A DNA stretch of 64,000 nt from Vibrio tapetis subsp. tapetis (GCF_900233005.1 NZ_LT960611.1:1178001-1242000); one strand, 5' to 3'; positions 8,986-18,860 are shown, numbered from the stretch's first letter. Translations and numbers: made by a program. Notes: a model not told the origin generated them from the letters alone.

Positions 8986-9405
8986 CTAGAACGAATACCT
9001 CATGCCTAGTGCAGCATCAATATCAAGCTTGGCTCCGCCACGTAAGTTTAAGCCCGGAATAACTTGCGCAAAAGCGTCCCAGTTGGTTGTGAAATTCCAG
9101 TCTAGCCCTAACGGTACACGTAAGCCTCCGTTGTCTTTCCAGCCAATCCAAGCGCCGGCTCCTGCATACCATGTAAATGGTACGTCACTATTAAACGAAC
9201 CTTTATTGAAAATATAGTCCGCAGCAACGCCATCGTTACCGATAGCAAAATTATACGTATCTTGGTACTGACCAACAATACTAAGCCCTTGATCAAGCCC
9301 TAGGCCTATTTTTAGGTCGCTATTATTTTTATCATTTGCGTAAGCACCCGCGCTTAACATCGTTAAACTTGCTGCAACCAAACCCAATGCGATTCGAGAC
9401 ATCAT
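8986..9405 (-). CDS. Small secreted, outer-membrane-like protein of unknown function
   Basis: A 139-residue protein with a clear signal peptide (MMSRIALGLVAASLTMLSAG, cleavage probably after AYA). The mature part alternates polar and hydrophobic residues, is rich in Gly, Trp and Tyr, and ends in ...LGMRYSF, the terminal aromatic residue expected for an outer-membrane beta-barrel. The short length suggests a small barrel or a barrel-like periplasmic protein. The start at 9405 is preferred over 9471 because only the later one gives a standard signal peptide. No family name is recognised with certainty. It lies 3' of the group II intron insertion, on the same strand. Confidence 0.7.
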   Translation of the reverse strand: MMSRIALGLVAASLTMLSAGAYANDKNNSDLKIGLGLDQGLSIVGQYQDTYNFAIGNDGVAADYIFNKGSFNSDVPFTWYAGAGAWIGWKDNGGLRVPLGLDWNFTTNWDAFAQVIPGLNLRGGAKLDIDAALGMRYSF

Positions 9406-9614
9406 GAAACACCCTGTTATTCGTATCTGGCAAAGCATCAACAATACGAATTGTTCACAACTTGCCGCCAACTGAAAAATTTATGGGTGCTTTTTCGCAG
9501 ATATCGAGTCAATAGTAAAGATTTGGGCTGTCAGAGTTTTGTTAATAACCCCACAGCCAGGTGATTTGGCTCACTCCGTCTCTTTATTTAGTGTTTCACT
9601 CGCCTATATTGATC

Positions 9615-9654
9615 ATCGAGTAGGGTGAGGCGTCTCCGCCTCATCCCTCTCACA
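9615..9654 (-). ncRNA. Group II intron domain VI with candidate branch-point A
   Basis: Read on the minus strand: GAG, AGGG, then TGAGGCG pairing with CGCCTCA across a GAGA loop, then CCCT, a bulged A (complement of 9621), and CTC, leaving GAT as the last intron bases. The bulged A is 7 nt from the proposed 3' splice site. Confidence 0.75.
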
Positions 9655-9685
9655 GAACCGTACGTACGGACCTCGTATACGGCTC
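9655..9685 (-). ncRNA. Group II intron catalytic domain V
   Basis: Minus strand begins GAGCCGTAT and ends ACGTACGGTTC; GAGCCGTA pairs with TACGGTTC, with an ACG bulge and a short distal stem. It carries the catalytic AGC triad. It starts inside the TGA stop codon of the maturase frame. Confidence 0.85.
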
Positions 9686-10967
9686 ATGCACATTTCCATT
9701 CAGCATAATGGCTGAACACATATCCTGTCCTAACGTGTTCAAGATTCACTAATCCAAGGTCGTTAAACCATTGATTTGGCATCGAGTAACTGGCTAATGG
9801 ACTCGCAGCATTTCTCCAACTATCCATACAGATATACCTGAATGACCCTTCGTAACCTAGCTGTCTTAGCCTGCGGTGGAGTCGGGTCGGTTTTTTCCAT
9901 AATCGTAATTGGACGCTGCGAAGTCTTCGCCTTAACCACGCGGCCAGTTTCTTAAACTCCCTGTTGGCATTCGCTATTCGAAAGTACTGGCTGAACCCTC
10001 TCAGAAGTGGATTCAGTTGTTTAATGACTTCTAACAATGGCTTACCGCCATTGCGTCTTGTCACTCGCTTCAACTTTCCTTTGAACGTCGACATTTTCTT
10101 TGGCTGAATACGGCTATAATGGCTACCGATTTCTATTCCAAGGAATTTCACACCTTCGCCGCTGTGCGCTATGTGTGATTTGGTTTCGTTCACCGTTAAC
10201 TTGAGCTGTTTTTCCAGGACCTTCGTTGCCTGTACTTGCGCATTTTCTGCACCTTTACGGCTGCGACAGAAGATCAGTATGTCGTCGGCATAACGGACTA
10301 TTCGATGTCCTCGCTTTCGCATCTCTTGATCAAACGCATCCAGATAGATGTTCGCTATCAGTGGGCTTATTACTCCACCTTGCGGACTACCTATCTCGGT
10401 ATGCTGCCACTCTCCATCAACCATTACGCCACTTTTCAGGAACTGTTTGATGAGCTCCAGTACGCTACTGTCTGTGACTCGTTACTTAATGCTTTTTAGA
10501 ATAAGCTCATGATCGAGCTTATCGAAGCACTTCGATAAGTCCATATCTACGACGTGTTGCATTCCGTATCGACGGATGAACATCGTCGCTTTGTTTATAG
10601 CATCGTGACAACTTCGATTCGGTCTATACCCAAAGCTGGATGGGTGAAACTGCTCTTCGAAGATTGGGGTTAATAGATCATTTAGAGCTTGTTGGACAAC
10701 TCTATCCCGTACTGTTGGGATCCCAAGTAATCGCACCCCACCATCATCTTTCGGTATTTCTACCCGTCTGACGGGTTGAGGGGTGTATCGCTTGGTTTTG
10801 AGTTCCAGAAGAAGTTGATCTAGGTTATCACTCAGATTTTGGGCGTAGTCGCTTAGGCTCTGCCTATCTATTCCGGCCGCGCCTTTCGCTTTCCACACTT
10901 TTTTAAATCCTTTATAGAGTCGCTCTTTGTGGAGCAAGTGACCATATAAACTGTAGTAAACTCTCAA
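9684..10967 (-). pseudogene. ltrA: Group II intron reverse transcriptase/maturase, interrupted by an in-frame TAA
   Basis: Two frames (10967-10482 and 10424-9684) are in the same phase and together give about 427 residues, separated only by a TAA codon at 10484-10482. The N-terminal part has the RT motifs GAAGID, IPKDDGGVRLLGIP, HPSSFGYRPNRSCHDAI and VDMDLSKCFDKLDHELI; the C-terminal part has GSPQGGVISPLIANIYLD, the catalytic YADD, VKFLGIEI, and a maturase domain X (GFSQYFRIANANREF). There is no HNH endonuclease domain. The residue expected at the stop is Gln (K-Q-R-V), so a single CAA-to-TAA change would explain it. The frame starts with TTG at 10967. Unless read through, no full-length maturase is made, so the intron would depend on another copy. 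Confidence 0.88.
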
Positions 10968-11706
10968 CTTTTTCCTTTAGATTGTGTGCCGTGTGGGGAC
11001 AAATGCTCTCTCACAGTGTTGGTGTATTTCACTCCACTCTCTAGCCTTCTAGCTCAATGGCAATTTACTAGAGTGAGTCAGAGTTACTCCCTTGTACGGT
11101 TTCTCGCTTCAGTGCTTTGCTTTCACAAAGACCGAGACGGAATACCTCGATACGCTAATCAACTTGTATACCACTGAAAAAAAAACATCTGCTCATCACA
11201 GACTTAAAATGTACTTCATCCCTTCGCAACACCAGATTGCTTTTGGCAAAATGTTGTCCCATCAGACGTGTTACTGATGGTCAGCTCAGTTTTATCCTCC
11301 ACACCATTACTGGGCTTCACCGGCCGAGCTTTACTCACTACTACGGATTCATCTGCCACCTCGCACCAACATAGATCTTGGCTCTCGCCTTGAGTTTATG
11401 CTTCCGACGTTTGCTCGGATGTGGTGTCAGGCTTCCCGAGTTACTGCACTGGCTCCCTGTTAACAATGCCACCCTCAAGCACAATCTAGGTCTGATTGAG
11501 TATCGGGCTTCACGCTATTTTGCACGCTTACCCACCTAAATTGCCGAATCAGGTTCACTTTCGTTGTGTACTGTTAACTTCCTATCGCTTCCTTCAAACC
11601 CTGCCGTTGGCCAGCAACGCCCTTGCGATTCGGATTATCTTCCCCTCAATCAGGGTGATTTAGGCTTCTTTCAGCCTAATGGGTTTGCCAGCTTCGCTGG
11701 GCAAAC

Positions 11707-11733
11707 AAAAAAAGGAGGCCCATGGCCTCCTTT
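11707..11733 (-). terminator. Rho-independent terminator of ptsG
   Basis: On the minus strand AAAGGAGGCC, a 3-nt loop and GGCCTCCTTT form a 10-bp stem, followed by seven T. The group II intron begins directly after the T-run. Confidence 0.92.
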
Positions 11734-11750
11734 CTTATCGATGATTTCGG

Positions 11751-13184
11751 TTACGCGTTATTGCGAATCCACTCATCCATGTCTGTTTTAAGGTTATCAG
11801 ACTTAGTACCAAAGATTGCTTGTACGCCACCAGCTACGACAACAACACCCGCCGCACCTAATTGCTTAAGTTTATCTTGGTCAACAGCTTCTGTGTCAGC
11901 CACAGCCACACGTAAACGTGTGATACAAGCATCAAGACCAGTTATGTTTGCTTTGCCGCCAAATGCAGCGACAAGTTCACCCGCAAGCTCAGTGCCAGTA
12001 GCAACTGGTCCTGCATCTTCTGTTTCATCTTCACGGCCAGGAGTTTTCAGGTCCATAACACGGATAACAGTGCGGAATACAATGTAGTAGATTGCAGCGT
12101 AAGCTAGACCGAATGCAATGAATAGGAACAATTTCTGAGAGTTACCAGACAATACAACGAAGTCAATCAAACCGTGAGAGAACGAAGTACCGTGAACCAT
12201 ACCTAGAGTGTTAGTCAGTACGAAAGCAGAACCCGCTAGAACAGCGTGAATTGCGTAAAGAACTGGAGCAACGAATAGGAATGAGAACTCGATTGGTTCA
12301 GTAATACCGGTTAGGAATGAAGTCAATGCAGCAGACACCATGATGCCCATTACTTTTGCACGGTTCTCTGGTTTAGCAGAGTGAGCAATGGCAATGGCAG
12401 CAGCAGGAAGACCGAACATCTTAAACATGTATGCACCAGCAAGCTGACCGAAGCCATTACCAGCAGCACGAGAAGCTGCATCAGCCTCTAGGTAACAAGT
12501 TAGGATACCAGTACGCGCTTCGCCTGCAGCATTTACACAGCTACCCGCTTCGAAGAAGAAAGGTACGTTCCATACGTGGTGAAGACCAAATGGGATAAGA
12601 GAACGCTCAACGATACCGTAAATACCAAATGCAACCTGTGGGTTCTGATGTGCAGCCCAGTCAGAGAATGACGCAATGCCACCACCGATTGGTTGCCATA
12701 CGAACGCCAGAACAACACCAAGACCAATAGTAACGAAACCAGTGATGATTGGCACAGCACGCTTACCAGCGAAGAAGCCAAGGTATTCAGGAAGTTGAAT
12801 TTTGAAGAAGCGGTTAAATGCCCAAGCAGCAACACCACCGGCTAGGATACCACCTAGAACACCAGTATCGAGCTTATCAACACCTAGTACGCCAGCCATA
12901 ACACCCAGTGTTGCAGCCATAATACCGTAACCAACGATTGCAGCTAGACCCGCTACACCATCGTTGTTTGTAAAACCAAGTGCAACACCTACTGCGAACA
13001 GTAAAGGCATCTGGCCAAATACAGAACCACCAGCTTGCGCCATTAGGTTTGAAACAATTTCCGGCAACCAACTAAAGTTAGCTGCACCAACACCAAGTAA
13101 AATACCTGCTACAGGTAAAACTGATACTGGCAGCATCAGCGCCTTACCTACTTTTTGTAGGCTAGCAAAAAGGTTCTTAAACAT
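11751..13184 (-). CDS. ptsG: Glucose PTS transporter, enzyme IICB
   Basis: Imports and phosphorylates glucose, using phosphate from enzyme IIA-Glc. The 477-residue protein matches E. coli PtsG in length and order: membrane IIC domain (residues about 1-385, with [11 protein letters not shown], the substrate-site region [18 protein letters not shown] and [10 protein letters not shown]), the linker LKTPGRED, then the cytoplasmic IIB domain (about 400-477) with the phosphorylated Cys in ACITRLRV. The start at 13184 lies 7 nt after AGGAG; the ATG at 13190 is too close to it. Its repressor Mlc is encoded at 2.4-3.6 kb. A strong terminator follows, with a group II intron behind it. Confidence 0.95.
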   Translation of the reverse strand: MFKNLFASLQKVGKALMLPVSVLPVAGILLGVGAANFSWLPEIVSNLMAQAGGSVFGQMPLLFAVGVALGFTNNDGVAGLAAIVGYGIMAATLGVMAGVLGVDKLDTGVLGGILAGGVAAWAFNRFFKIQLPEYLGFFAGKRAVPIITGFVTIGLGVVLAFVWQPIGGGIASFSDWAAHQNPQVAFGIYGIVERSLIPFGLHHVWNVPFFFEAGSCVNAAGEARTGILTCYLEADAASRAAGNGFGQLAGAYMFKMFGLPAAAIAIAHSAKPENRAKVMGIMVSAALTSFLTGITEPIEFSFLFVAPVLYAIHAVLAGSAFVLTNTLGMVHGTSFSHGLIDFVVLSGNSQKLFLFIAFGLAYAAIYYIVFRTVIRVMDLKTPGREDETEDAGPVATGTELAGELVAAFGGKANITGLDACITRLRVAVADTEAVDQDKLKQLGAAGVVVVAGGVQAIFGTKSDNLKTDMDEWIRNNA

Positions 13185-13190
13185 ATTCAT

Positions 13191-13616
13191 GCTCCTGAAT
13201 GATTATAAGTTTTTTCGAAATTTAGCGGCACACCCCCGCAGCCTTGTTTCTCTACGCTAAACAAAATATATACATACTATTGAATAGAATAGTAAACGTG
13301 CCAAATTTCGACGGATTCAAATCCTAAGAAGATTATATTTTCCGCCTCAAAATATATCGTGATTCAACTCACCATTCCTATAGCGTCATGAAATTTAGTT
13401 TCAAAACAAAATCTAGATCACAGTCGTAAAAATGGGATGAAATGGTTTACAGAGGCATAAGTAACTGTAAACAAACAACTTAACCAAGTTTCAATCAATA
13501 AATTGTGATCTAAATTAAGGTGCTTGTTATTTTTAGTAACAAAATTACATTTGAGGTATTTGGCTATGTTTTAGTCAACATATTTGGTTAACATTGCATT
13601 TAATTCGATTAATGAA
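13191..13616. promoter_or_regulatory. ptsG upstream region with CRP-like half sites
   Basis: A 426-bp non-coding stretch. Two half sites resembling the CRP consensus are visible: TAGATCACA near 13412 and TTGTGATCTAAATT near 13503. Regulation of ptsG by CRP and Mlc is established in E. coli; here it is inference from these half sites and the nearby mlc gene. The DNA is AT-rich and I see no coding frame. Confidence 0.4.
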
Positions 13617-13617
13617 T

Positions 13618-13644
13618 AAAAAAGGGAGCAATTGCTCCCTTTTT
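13618..13644 (-). terminator. Terminator at the end of the ycfH operon
   Basis: AAAAGGGAGCAATTGCTCCCTTTT is a perfect palindrome with flanking A and T runs, 20 nt after the ycfH stop on the minus strand. Confidence 0.88.
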
Positions 13645-14051
13645 AGATATTCGTCACTTTTTACTACAAAAAAAGATTTTGGAAGTTTTTCGTCGTCTGT
13701 TCGGCAACTCGACCTAAAGACTCACCTTTTAGCTGTGCAACGTATTGCGCAACTTCAACAACATAGGCTGGTTGGTTCTCTTTTCCTCGATGAGGTACCG
13801 GAGCCAAGTAAGGTGAATCCGTTTCAATAAGCAAGCGATCTAGCGGAAGTGCTTTAACCACTTCTTTTAGTTCTACCGCCGCTTTAAACGTCACGATGCC
13901 TGAAATAGAAATGTAAAAACCTAAATCCATTGCGGCTTTAGCAAACGCGAGATCTTCCGTAAAACAATGAATAACCCCGCCACACTTTTCTGCCCCACCT
14001 TGCTTTAAGATATCAAGAGTATCTTGCCTTGCATTTCTAGTATGAATAATT

Positions 14052-14055
14052 AACG
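14052..14055. repeat. Left target-site duplication AACG of the IS1182-family element
   Basis: AACG here matches AACG at 15883-15886. Joining the ycfH halves with one copy restores the reading frame. Confidence 0.8.
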
Positions 14056-15882
14056 AGGCTGTAGAATTTCTCCTCGCCCGTCTCAATTCTGATCCTGCCG
14101 CCATTTCATCACGATATGAACTTGAACGCACTAACTCCTTGTGATCTAATCTAAATTATTCGCCACAAGACACGGTTATGCCCAACTTCAAAACCGATTA
14201 CTCGAACCAAAACATGTTCGTCCCTATCATCATCGATGAACAACTCATCCCCGGAACTATTGAGTATGCGATTTCCCACATTGTCGATAACCACCTCGAC
14301 CTCTCGCCCTTTGATGCGCACTACCACAACGACAAAAACGGGGCGGCGGCTTATCCACCCTCCATCATGCTTAAGGTTATTTTTTACGCCTATTCCCTCG
14401 GCATGTTAACTAGCCGACGCATAGAAAGAGCCTGCATCAACAATGTCACTTTCATGTGCTTATCGGGCGACGAGCGACCACACTTCACCACTATCGCGGC
14501 TTTCATCGCACAAATGAAGGACACCATCGAACCACTGTTCACTCAGGTTCTCATGATATGCGATGAACAAGGCCTAATAGGCCGTAACATGTTTGCTATT
14601 GATGGCTGTAAAATTTCATCCAATGCCAGTAAGGAATGGAGTGGCACACACGAAGAGCTTCGCCGTAAAAAAGAAAAACTACAGCGGGCGAGCCAGCGAA
14701 TTATCGAGCGTCATCAAAGCCAAGATTCGCTCCCAAATGAAGTTATCGAACAAGACCTAAGACAAAAACAAAAGCTTGATAGCAGCGCCGATAAAATAGG
14801 TTCATTTCTGGCGAGCACTAAAGACAAATTGGGCAGCAGTAAAAAACCCGTAAAAAGCAACATCACGGACAATGACAGCGCTAAAATGACCACCTCAAAA
14901 GGTACGATTCAAGGTTATAACGGCATCGCCATCACGGATGACAAGCACCAAATTATTTTACACAGCCAAGTGTGGGGAAGCGTTGGTGAACAGCAAACAT
15001 TAAAGCCTGCAGTGCTCGCTTTGAAAGAACAATTAGAGAAGCTACCCAACAGCTCAAAGCGCACCACCAAGTTCACCGCAGACAGCGGATTTCATAGTAA
15101 AACCAACCTCAAGTTCCTGTCTGAGACTCCTTATGATTGTTACATAGCAGACACTGGATTTCGCAGCCGTAATCCGCTGTTTCAAAACAGTGAAACCTAT
15201 CAGACCGAGCAAGCGAAAAAACGAAAGAAACGCTCGAAAACAGGTAAAACCTGTTACTCCATTTCTATGTTCGAGTTCAACCAAGACGACATGACTTGCC
15301 GATGCCCTGCAGGAAATATGATGCGGCTGAGCAGCAAGAACGCCGTCATCCGTGGAGAGCGTGGTGCTCAGTTTTGTGGATACCTAAACGACTGCAGACA
15401 ATGCGTTCATCAACCGCTGTGCATGAGAAAACCGCCTGGCAAGCAAGTCGGTCGACAAGTCTTCTTCATCTACAAAAACACCAAAGACTTTGACCACATG
15501 CAAGCCATGAAAGACAAGATTGATAGCCCAGAAGGAAGGCGGCAATACAGTAAACGGCTTGGGTGTGTTGAACCTGTTTTTGGCAACATCACCGTCAACA
15601 AACAGATGAATCGATTTACGCTAAGAGGACAAGAGAAAGTGAACGCCCAATGGGCGATGTTCAGCATGCTTCACAACATGGAAAAGCTACGGAATTGCAT
15701 CATCTAGAGGGTAAAACCTCTAAAATCAGCGAAAAACCCAAATTAACTCTCATCCTGTCGCTCTATCTTTCCTTAAGGTGATAAAGGCCGCTACCATCGA
15801 GCAGTATTTACCCCAAAAGGGTAGGATTAATGACGATAAAAACATGGGAAATCGGTGAAAAATCGAGAAATTCTACAGCTTC
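14056..15882 (+). mobile_element. IS1182-family insertion sequence (1827 bp)
   Basis: The ends share the inverted repeat GCTGTAGAATTTCTC (14059-14073 and its complement at 15865-15879), with two or three less conserved outer bases. It is flanked by a 4-bp direct repeat AACG. Contains one intact transposase gene in the orientation opposite to ycfH. The short target duplication with a clean empty-site reconstruction shows a simple insertion, and the intact transposase suggests it is recent or still active. Confidence 0.9.
14178..15707 (+). CDS. IS1182-family transposase
   Basis: A 509-residue DDE transposase. N-terminal DUF772-like domain (about residues 15-110: DNHLDLSPFDAHYHNDKNG, PPSIMLKVIFYAYSLGMLTS), then the first catalytic Asp in FAIDGCKISSNASKEWSG (about 155), ITDDKHQIILHSQVWG and FTADSGFHSKTNLKF (second Asp about 300), a Cys-rich segment (CRCPAGNMM, CGYLNDCRQCVHQPLC), and the C-terminal acidic motif LGCVEPVFGNI near 475. 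All key motifs are present, so it is probably functional. A long charged coiled-coil-like insert (about 165-230) is typical of the family. Confidence 0.93.
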   Translation: MPNFKTDYSNQNMFVPIIIDEQLIPGTIEYAISHIVDNHLDLSPFDAHYHNDKNGAAAYPPSIMLKVIFYAYSLGMLTSRRIERACINNVTFMCLSGDERPHFTTIAAFIAQMKDTIEPLFTQVLMICDEQGLIGRNMFAIDGCKISSNASKEWSGTHEELRRKKEKLQRASQRIIERHQSQDSLPNEVIEQDLRQKQKLDSSADKIGSFLASTKDKLGSSKKPVKSNITDNDSAKMTTSKGTIQGYNGIAITDDKHQIILHSQVWGSVGEQQTLKPAVLALKEQLEKLPNSSKRTTKFTADSGFHSKTNLKFLSETPYDCYIADTGFRSRNPLFQNSETYQTEQAKKRKKRSKTGKTCYSISMFEFNQDDMTCRCPAGNMMRLSSKNAVIRGERGAQFCGYLNDCRQCVHQPLCMRKPPGKQVGRQVFFIYKNTKDFDHMQAMKDKIDSPEGRRQYSKRLGCVEPVFGNITVNKQMNRFTLRGQEKVNAQWAMFSMLHNMEKLRNCII

Positions 15883-15886
15883 AACG
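15883..15886. repeat. Right target-site duplication AACG of the IS1182-family element
   Basis: Partner of the copy at 14052-14055, immediately outside the right inverted repeat. Confidence 0.8.
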
Positions 15887-16248
15887 GCTTGTTAAGCTCC
15901 ACAGCTAAAGACACATGCTGTTTAAACCGAGTGCGCTGTAATTCTGCAGTCTCTGGCTGATAATGATAGTCAAGCCCCGTCTCGCCAATCGCAACCACTT
16001 TAGAATGAGTCGCGTATTCTTTGAGTTTATCGAGTTCAAATGGGCTTTCTACGTCCAACGGATGCACACCACACGATGCATACACTTCATCGTAGCCAGA
16101 GATCATTTCAATCATGTTCGGAAAGCTATCTAACGTCACACCGACGGTTAATAGTTGTTTTACGTTTGCTCCGTGTGCTTTCGCAATGACGTCGCCCACA
16201 CCTTGATGAAGCTCTTCATAATTTAATTTATCTAAGTGGCAATGTGAA

Positions 16249-17208
16249 TCAACAAACATTTCTTTTCCCATGTAAATCTAACAACCAATCGGCCAACAAA
16301 AGCTCACTATTGAGCCCGGTAAAGTGAGTCAACTTTTCTATAAGTCTATTCAGCTCGCCCGCCTTCTTATAAGCGAGATCATAATGGATGAACCGAGCCA
16401 ATTCGGGAACAGGTTCACTCACTGGTAAGCCAAAGTGATGTTTTTGTACTTCGACCAAGAGATAACTAATCCAGCCTAACCTAACTATTGGGGCATCTTT
16501 TATTGAAAGCCATATTGAAGCGAGCGACATTACCGGCTTTTTTAACTCACTAATAATCGCGGCAGACAGATCTTGATAAGCTTTATCATGCTTATCTTTA
16601 TAAAACGCTAATGCCGTCAGAGGGGCTCCGTGACATAGGCGTAAAATGTCTTTACTCACCCCGATATCACTTTGCTTTGATAACCAATCCAAAGCATCCA
16701 ATTCTGAGGGGTGCTCCACACTCCAAAGCTGGCATCGGCTGGTGATCGTTGGCAATAACTGATGTTTATTCGACGTTACCAATAAAAAAATGCAGCTTTC
16801 ACTGGGTGATTCTAACGTTTTTAATAATGCATTTGATGAGGACTCATTCATCGCCTCAGCAGGTTCGATAATAATCAGGCGTTTTCCACCTAATTGCGAT
16901 GACTCTTGAGCCCATAAGTTACACTGCCTGATCTGATCGACCGTAATCGCTTTACCCGCTTTTTCAGGCTGAATCCAATGGATATCAGGGTGATTTCCTG
17001 ACAATGAAAGGTCACAGCTGTGGCAAAAACCACAGGCTTGCTCAACAGAGTTAGCACACACTACTGCTCGAGAGAACTCTGTTACGACCTCACTAGCCCC
17101 TAACCCTTGCGGCGCATTCAAAAGTAATGCGCCAGTTAACCTGTCTTGTTCAAGTAACGCTTGCCAGCTATGCCATACGGGCAATAACCATGGGTAATTA
17201 ACGGCCAT
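16249..17208 (-). CDS. holB: DNA polymerase III delta-prime subunit
   Basis: A 319-residue clamp-loader subunit. It has a P-loop-like but degenerate nucleotide region (LNAPQGLGASEVV near residue 30), the zinc-binding Cys cluster (CANSVEQACGFCHSCDL, about residues 50-66), the segment LIIIEPAEAMNESSSNALLKTLESP and the SRC motif in TITSRCQLW near residue 155. Together with delta, gamma/tau it loads the beta sliding clamp. The gene overlaps the 5' end of ycfH and starts 3 nt after the tmk stop, so translation is probably coupled through the operon. Confidence 0.93.
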   Translation of the reverse strand: MAVNYPWLLPVWHSWQALLEQDRLTGALLLNAPQGLGASEVVTEFSRAVVCANSVEQACGFCHSCDLSLSGNHPDIHWIQPEKAGKAITVDQIRQCNLWAQESSQLGGKRLIIIEPAEAMNESSSNALLKTLESPSESCIFLLVTSNKHQLLPTITSRCQLWSVEHPSELDALDWLSKQSDIGVSKDILRLCHGAPLTALAFYKDKHDKAYQDLSAAIISELKKPVMSLASIWLSIKDAPIVRLGWISYLLVEVQKHHFGLPVSEPVPELARFIHYDLAYKKAGELNRLIEKLTHFTGLNSELLLADWLLDLHGKRNVC

Positions 17209-17211
17209 AAC

Positions 17212-17847
17212 TTAACCTTGTTTAGTTAACCAGTGTTGGAGCGCCTTAATAATATCATTCGTCACCTGATCAATACCTTGCTCGGCATTAATGACAACGG
17301 TATTGCTATTTTCTGCTGCTAGCTCTAGGTAACGCTCACGTGTACGTTCAAAAAAACTGATGTCCATTTTCTCAATTCGGTCAAGTTCGCCACGACCTCG
17401 AGCACGTTCCAATCCAACCCTAGGATCTAAGTCCAAGTACAGAACCAGATCAGGAGTGAAACCTGCCAAGGCGAGATCTTTTAATGTGTCCATGGTGTTA
17501 CGAGCTATTTGACGGCCGCCACCTTGGTAAGCTTGAGAGGAAAAGTCATGTCTATCACCGACAACCCATGTACCATTTGCTAATGCCGGCTTAATCACAG
17601 TTTCAACCAGTTGTACGCGCGCAGCATACAACAACATTAATTCTGAGATATCTTGAAGCTCTTCGCCTTCATGTTCTTCTTTCACCAAAGCACGCATTTT
17701 TTCAGCCAGTACGGTTCCGCCTGGCTCGCGGGTATTGATAACGTCTTGAACTCCAGACTGCTTTAATGTGTCCAATACGGCCGCTATCGCAGTACTTTTA
17801 CCTGCGCCTTCAAGACCTTCGATGACGATAAATTTGGCTTGATTCAT
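17212..17847 (-). CDS. tmk: Thymidylate kinase
   Basis: Phosphorylates dTMP to dTDP with ATP in the cytoplasm. The 211-residue protein has the P-loop [13 protein letters not shown] (residues 9-21), the DRx motif in [20 protein letters not shown] (about 95-112), and a LID region with [13 protein letters not shown] (about 148-160), an arginine-containing LID as in the E. coli type. The ATG overlaps the mltG stop codon in an ATGA-type junction, and holB follows after 3 nt, so all are one transcription unit. Confidence 0.95.
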   Translation of the reverse strand: MNQAKFIVIEGLEGAGKSTAIAAVLDTLKQSGVQDVINTREPGGTVLAEKMRALVKEEHEGEELQDISELMLLYAARVQLVETVIKPALANGTWVVGDRHDFSSQAYQGGGRQIARNTMDTLKDLALAGFTPDLVLYLDLDPRVGLERARGRGELDRIEKMDISFFERTRERYLELAAENSNTVVINAEQGIDQVTNDIIKALQHWLTKQG

Positions 17848-18860
17848 TTCTTACTTCTTAATACTTTTAAATAGGCACGCACTGCGCGGTTATGTTCCAC
17901 AAGTGATTTAGAGAACACATGTCCGCCGTAACCACTTGCTACAAAATATAGATAATTGCTTTTTTCTGGGTTCAACGCGGCTTCAATAGAAGCTTTACCT
18001 GCCATGGCGATCGGTGTAGGCGGTAAACCATTAATTGTATAGGTATTGTATGGTGTTGGGGTTCTAAGATCTTTCTTACGAATATTCCCTTTGTATTTAT
18101 CCCCCATGCCATAAATAACCGTAGGATCAGTTTGTAGCCTCATCGGTCGATTGAGTCGATTGATAAAAACAGACGAAACTCGCTCCCGCTCTTCATCAAT
18201 TGCAGTCTCTTTTTCAATGATCGATGCCAAGATAAGTGCCTCATAAGGGGACTTTAATGGCAGTGGCTGCTTACGTGCCTCCCATGCTTTATCCAACACT
18301 TGGGTTAAACTCTTATTGGCCCATTTAAGCACATCAAGATCACGAGTTCCCGCGGGGTAATGGTATGTCTCGGCCAGAAATTGCCCTTCAAGCTTTTGGG
18401 TGTCGATTCCTAGTGCTTTAGCAATGTCTGCCTCAGTCATTGTACTTAGAGTCTGCTCCAAATAGTCGGCTTGGCTTAGTTGATCTAACCATTCTGAAAA
18501 TCGACTTCCCTCAATGAAAGTAATCGTAAATTGATGCTCTTTGCCATCTGCCAACGCCTGAAGCGCTTGTGATAAGTTAAGGTTTGTGGGCAACTCAAAA
18601 GTGCCAGCTTTAACCTTTACCAGCTCTGGGTGTAGTTTAGGCACTAGGCGGGAATAACGGCTCGCTTTTACCCAGCCTGAGCTTTCTAACTGAGTCAACA
18701 GGCCACCAAAACTGGTACCGGGCTTAACGGTAACAAGCGTGGGCTGTTTAATATTCACTAGCTGATTAACGTATTGTTCTACTTGCTGGTGTACATAAAA
18801 CGCACCACCTAACGCCATAATGGCAAGTATCAAGGCAAGTAATAAGATTTTCTTAATCAC
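17844..18860 (-). CDS. mltG: Endolytic murein transglycosylase MltG
   Basis: A 338-residue inner-membrane protein (YceG family). One N-terminal membrane helix (about residues 5-25), a LysM-like subdomain ([17 protein letters not shown]), then the catalytic YceG domain with the conserved Glu in [20 protein letters not shown] (about residue 218) and the family motif [12 protein letters not shown] and [13 protein letters not shown]. MltG cleaves nascent glycan strands and is thought to terminate peptidoglycan polymerisation. It overlaps pabC upstream and tmk downstream by 4 nt each. Confidence 0.94.
   Translation of the reverse strand: MIKKILLLALILAIMALGGAFYVHQQVEQYVNQLVNIKQPTLVTVKPGTSFGGLLTQLESSGWVKASRYSRLVPKLHPELVKVKAGTFELPTNLNLSQALQALADGKEHQFTITFIEGSRFSEWLDQLSQADYLEQTLSTMTEADIAKALGIDTQKLEGQFLAETYHYPAGTRDLDVLKWANKSLTQVLDKAWEARKQPLPLKSPYEALILASIIEKETAIDEERERVSSVFINRLNRPMRLQTDPTVIYGMGDKYKGNIRKKDLRTPTPYNTYTINGLPPTPIAMAGKASIEAALNPEKSNYLYFVASGYGGHVFSKSLVEHNRAVRAYLKVLRSKK

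Larger units (their letters stand above)
9615..11706 (-). mobile_element. Group II intron with maturase gene, inserted after the ptsG terminator
   Basis: A 2.09-kb element on the minus strand. It contains a reverse transcriptase/maturase frame, a domain V hairpin (9655-9685) right after that frame, and a domain VI hairpin with a bulged A seven nt before the proposed 3' end at 9615. The proposed 5' end (GTTTG at 11706-11702) abuts the T-run of the ptsG terminator. Insertion just behind an intrinsic terminator is the known habit of bacterial class C introns. The 5' end does not match the GTGYG consensus perfectly and is preceded by no check against an empty site, so the boundary is uncertain by several nt. 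The 550 nt upstream of the maturase hold domains I-IV. Confidence 0.85.
13664..16259 (-). pseudogene. ycfH: TatD-family metal-dependent hydrolase YcfH, split by an IS1182-family element
   Basis: The N-terminal fragment (16259 to 15883, MFVDSHCHLDKL... with the HxH metal motif, then CGVHPLDV and the GETGLDYHY metal Glu) ends at ...ELNKPL. The C-terminal fragment (14055 to 13664) resumes with [11 protein letters not shown], then HCFTE and [10 protein letters not shown], and ends FQNLFL. Removing the element and one 4-bp target copy restores K-P-L-I-I-H-T-R exactly, so the split is the only defect seen. TatD proteins are magnesium-dependent nucleases/hydrolases; an intact YcfH has about 255 residues. 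Last gene of the operon with holB, which it overlaps. Since the metal ligands are divided between fragments the product is almost certainly inactive. Confidence 0.92.

Noticed and set aside
9684..10967. Retron or DGR reverse transcriptase
   Set aside because: Domain V and VI follow the gene directly, and the maturase domain X is present, so it is a group II intron. No template/variable repeat pair or msr-msd structure is seen.
11564..12087. Plus-strand frames across the intron 5' part and the ptsG 3' end
   Set aside because: They overlap the group II intron RNA and the well-conserved IIB domain of ptsG on the other strand; composition is not protein-like.
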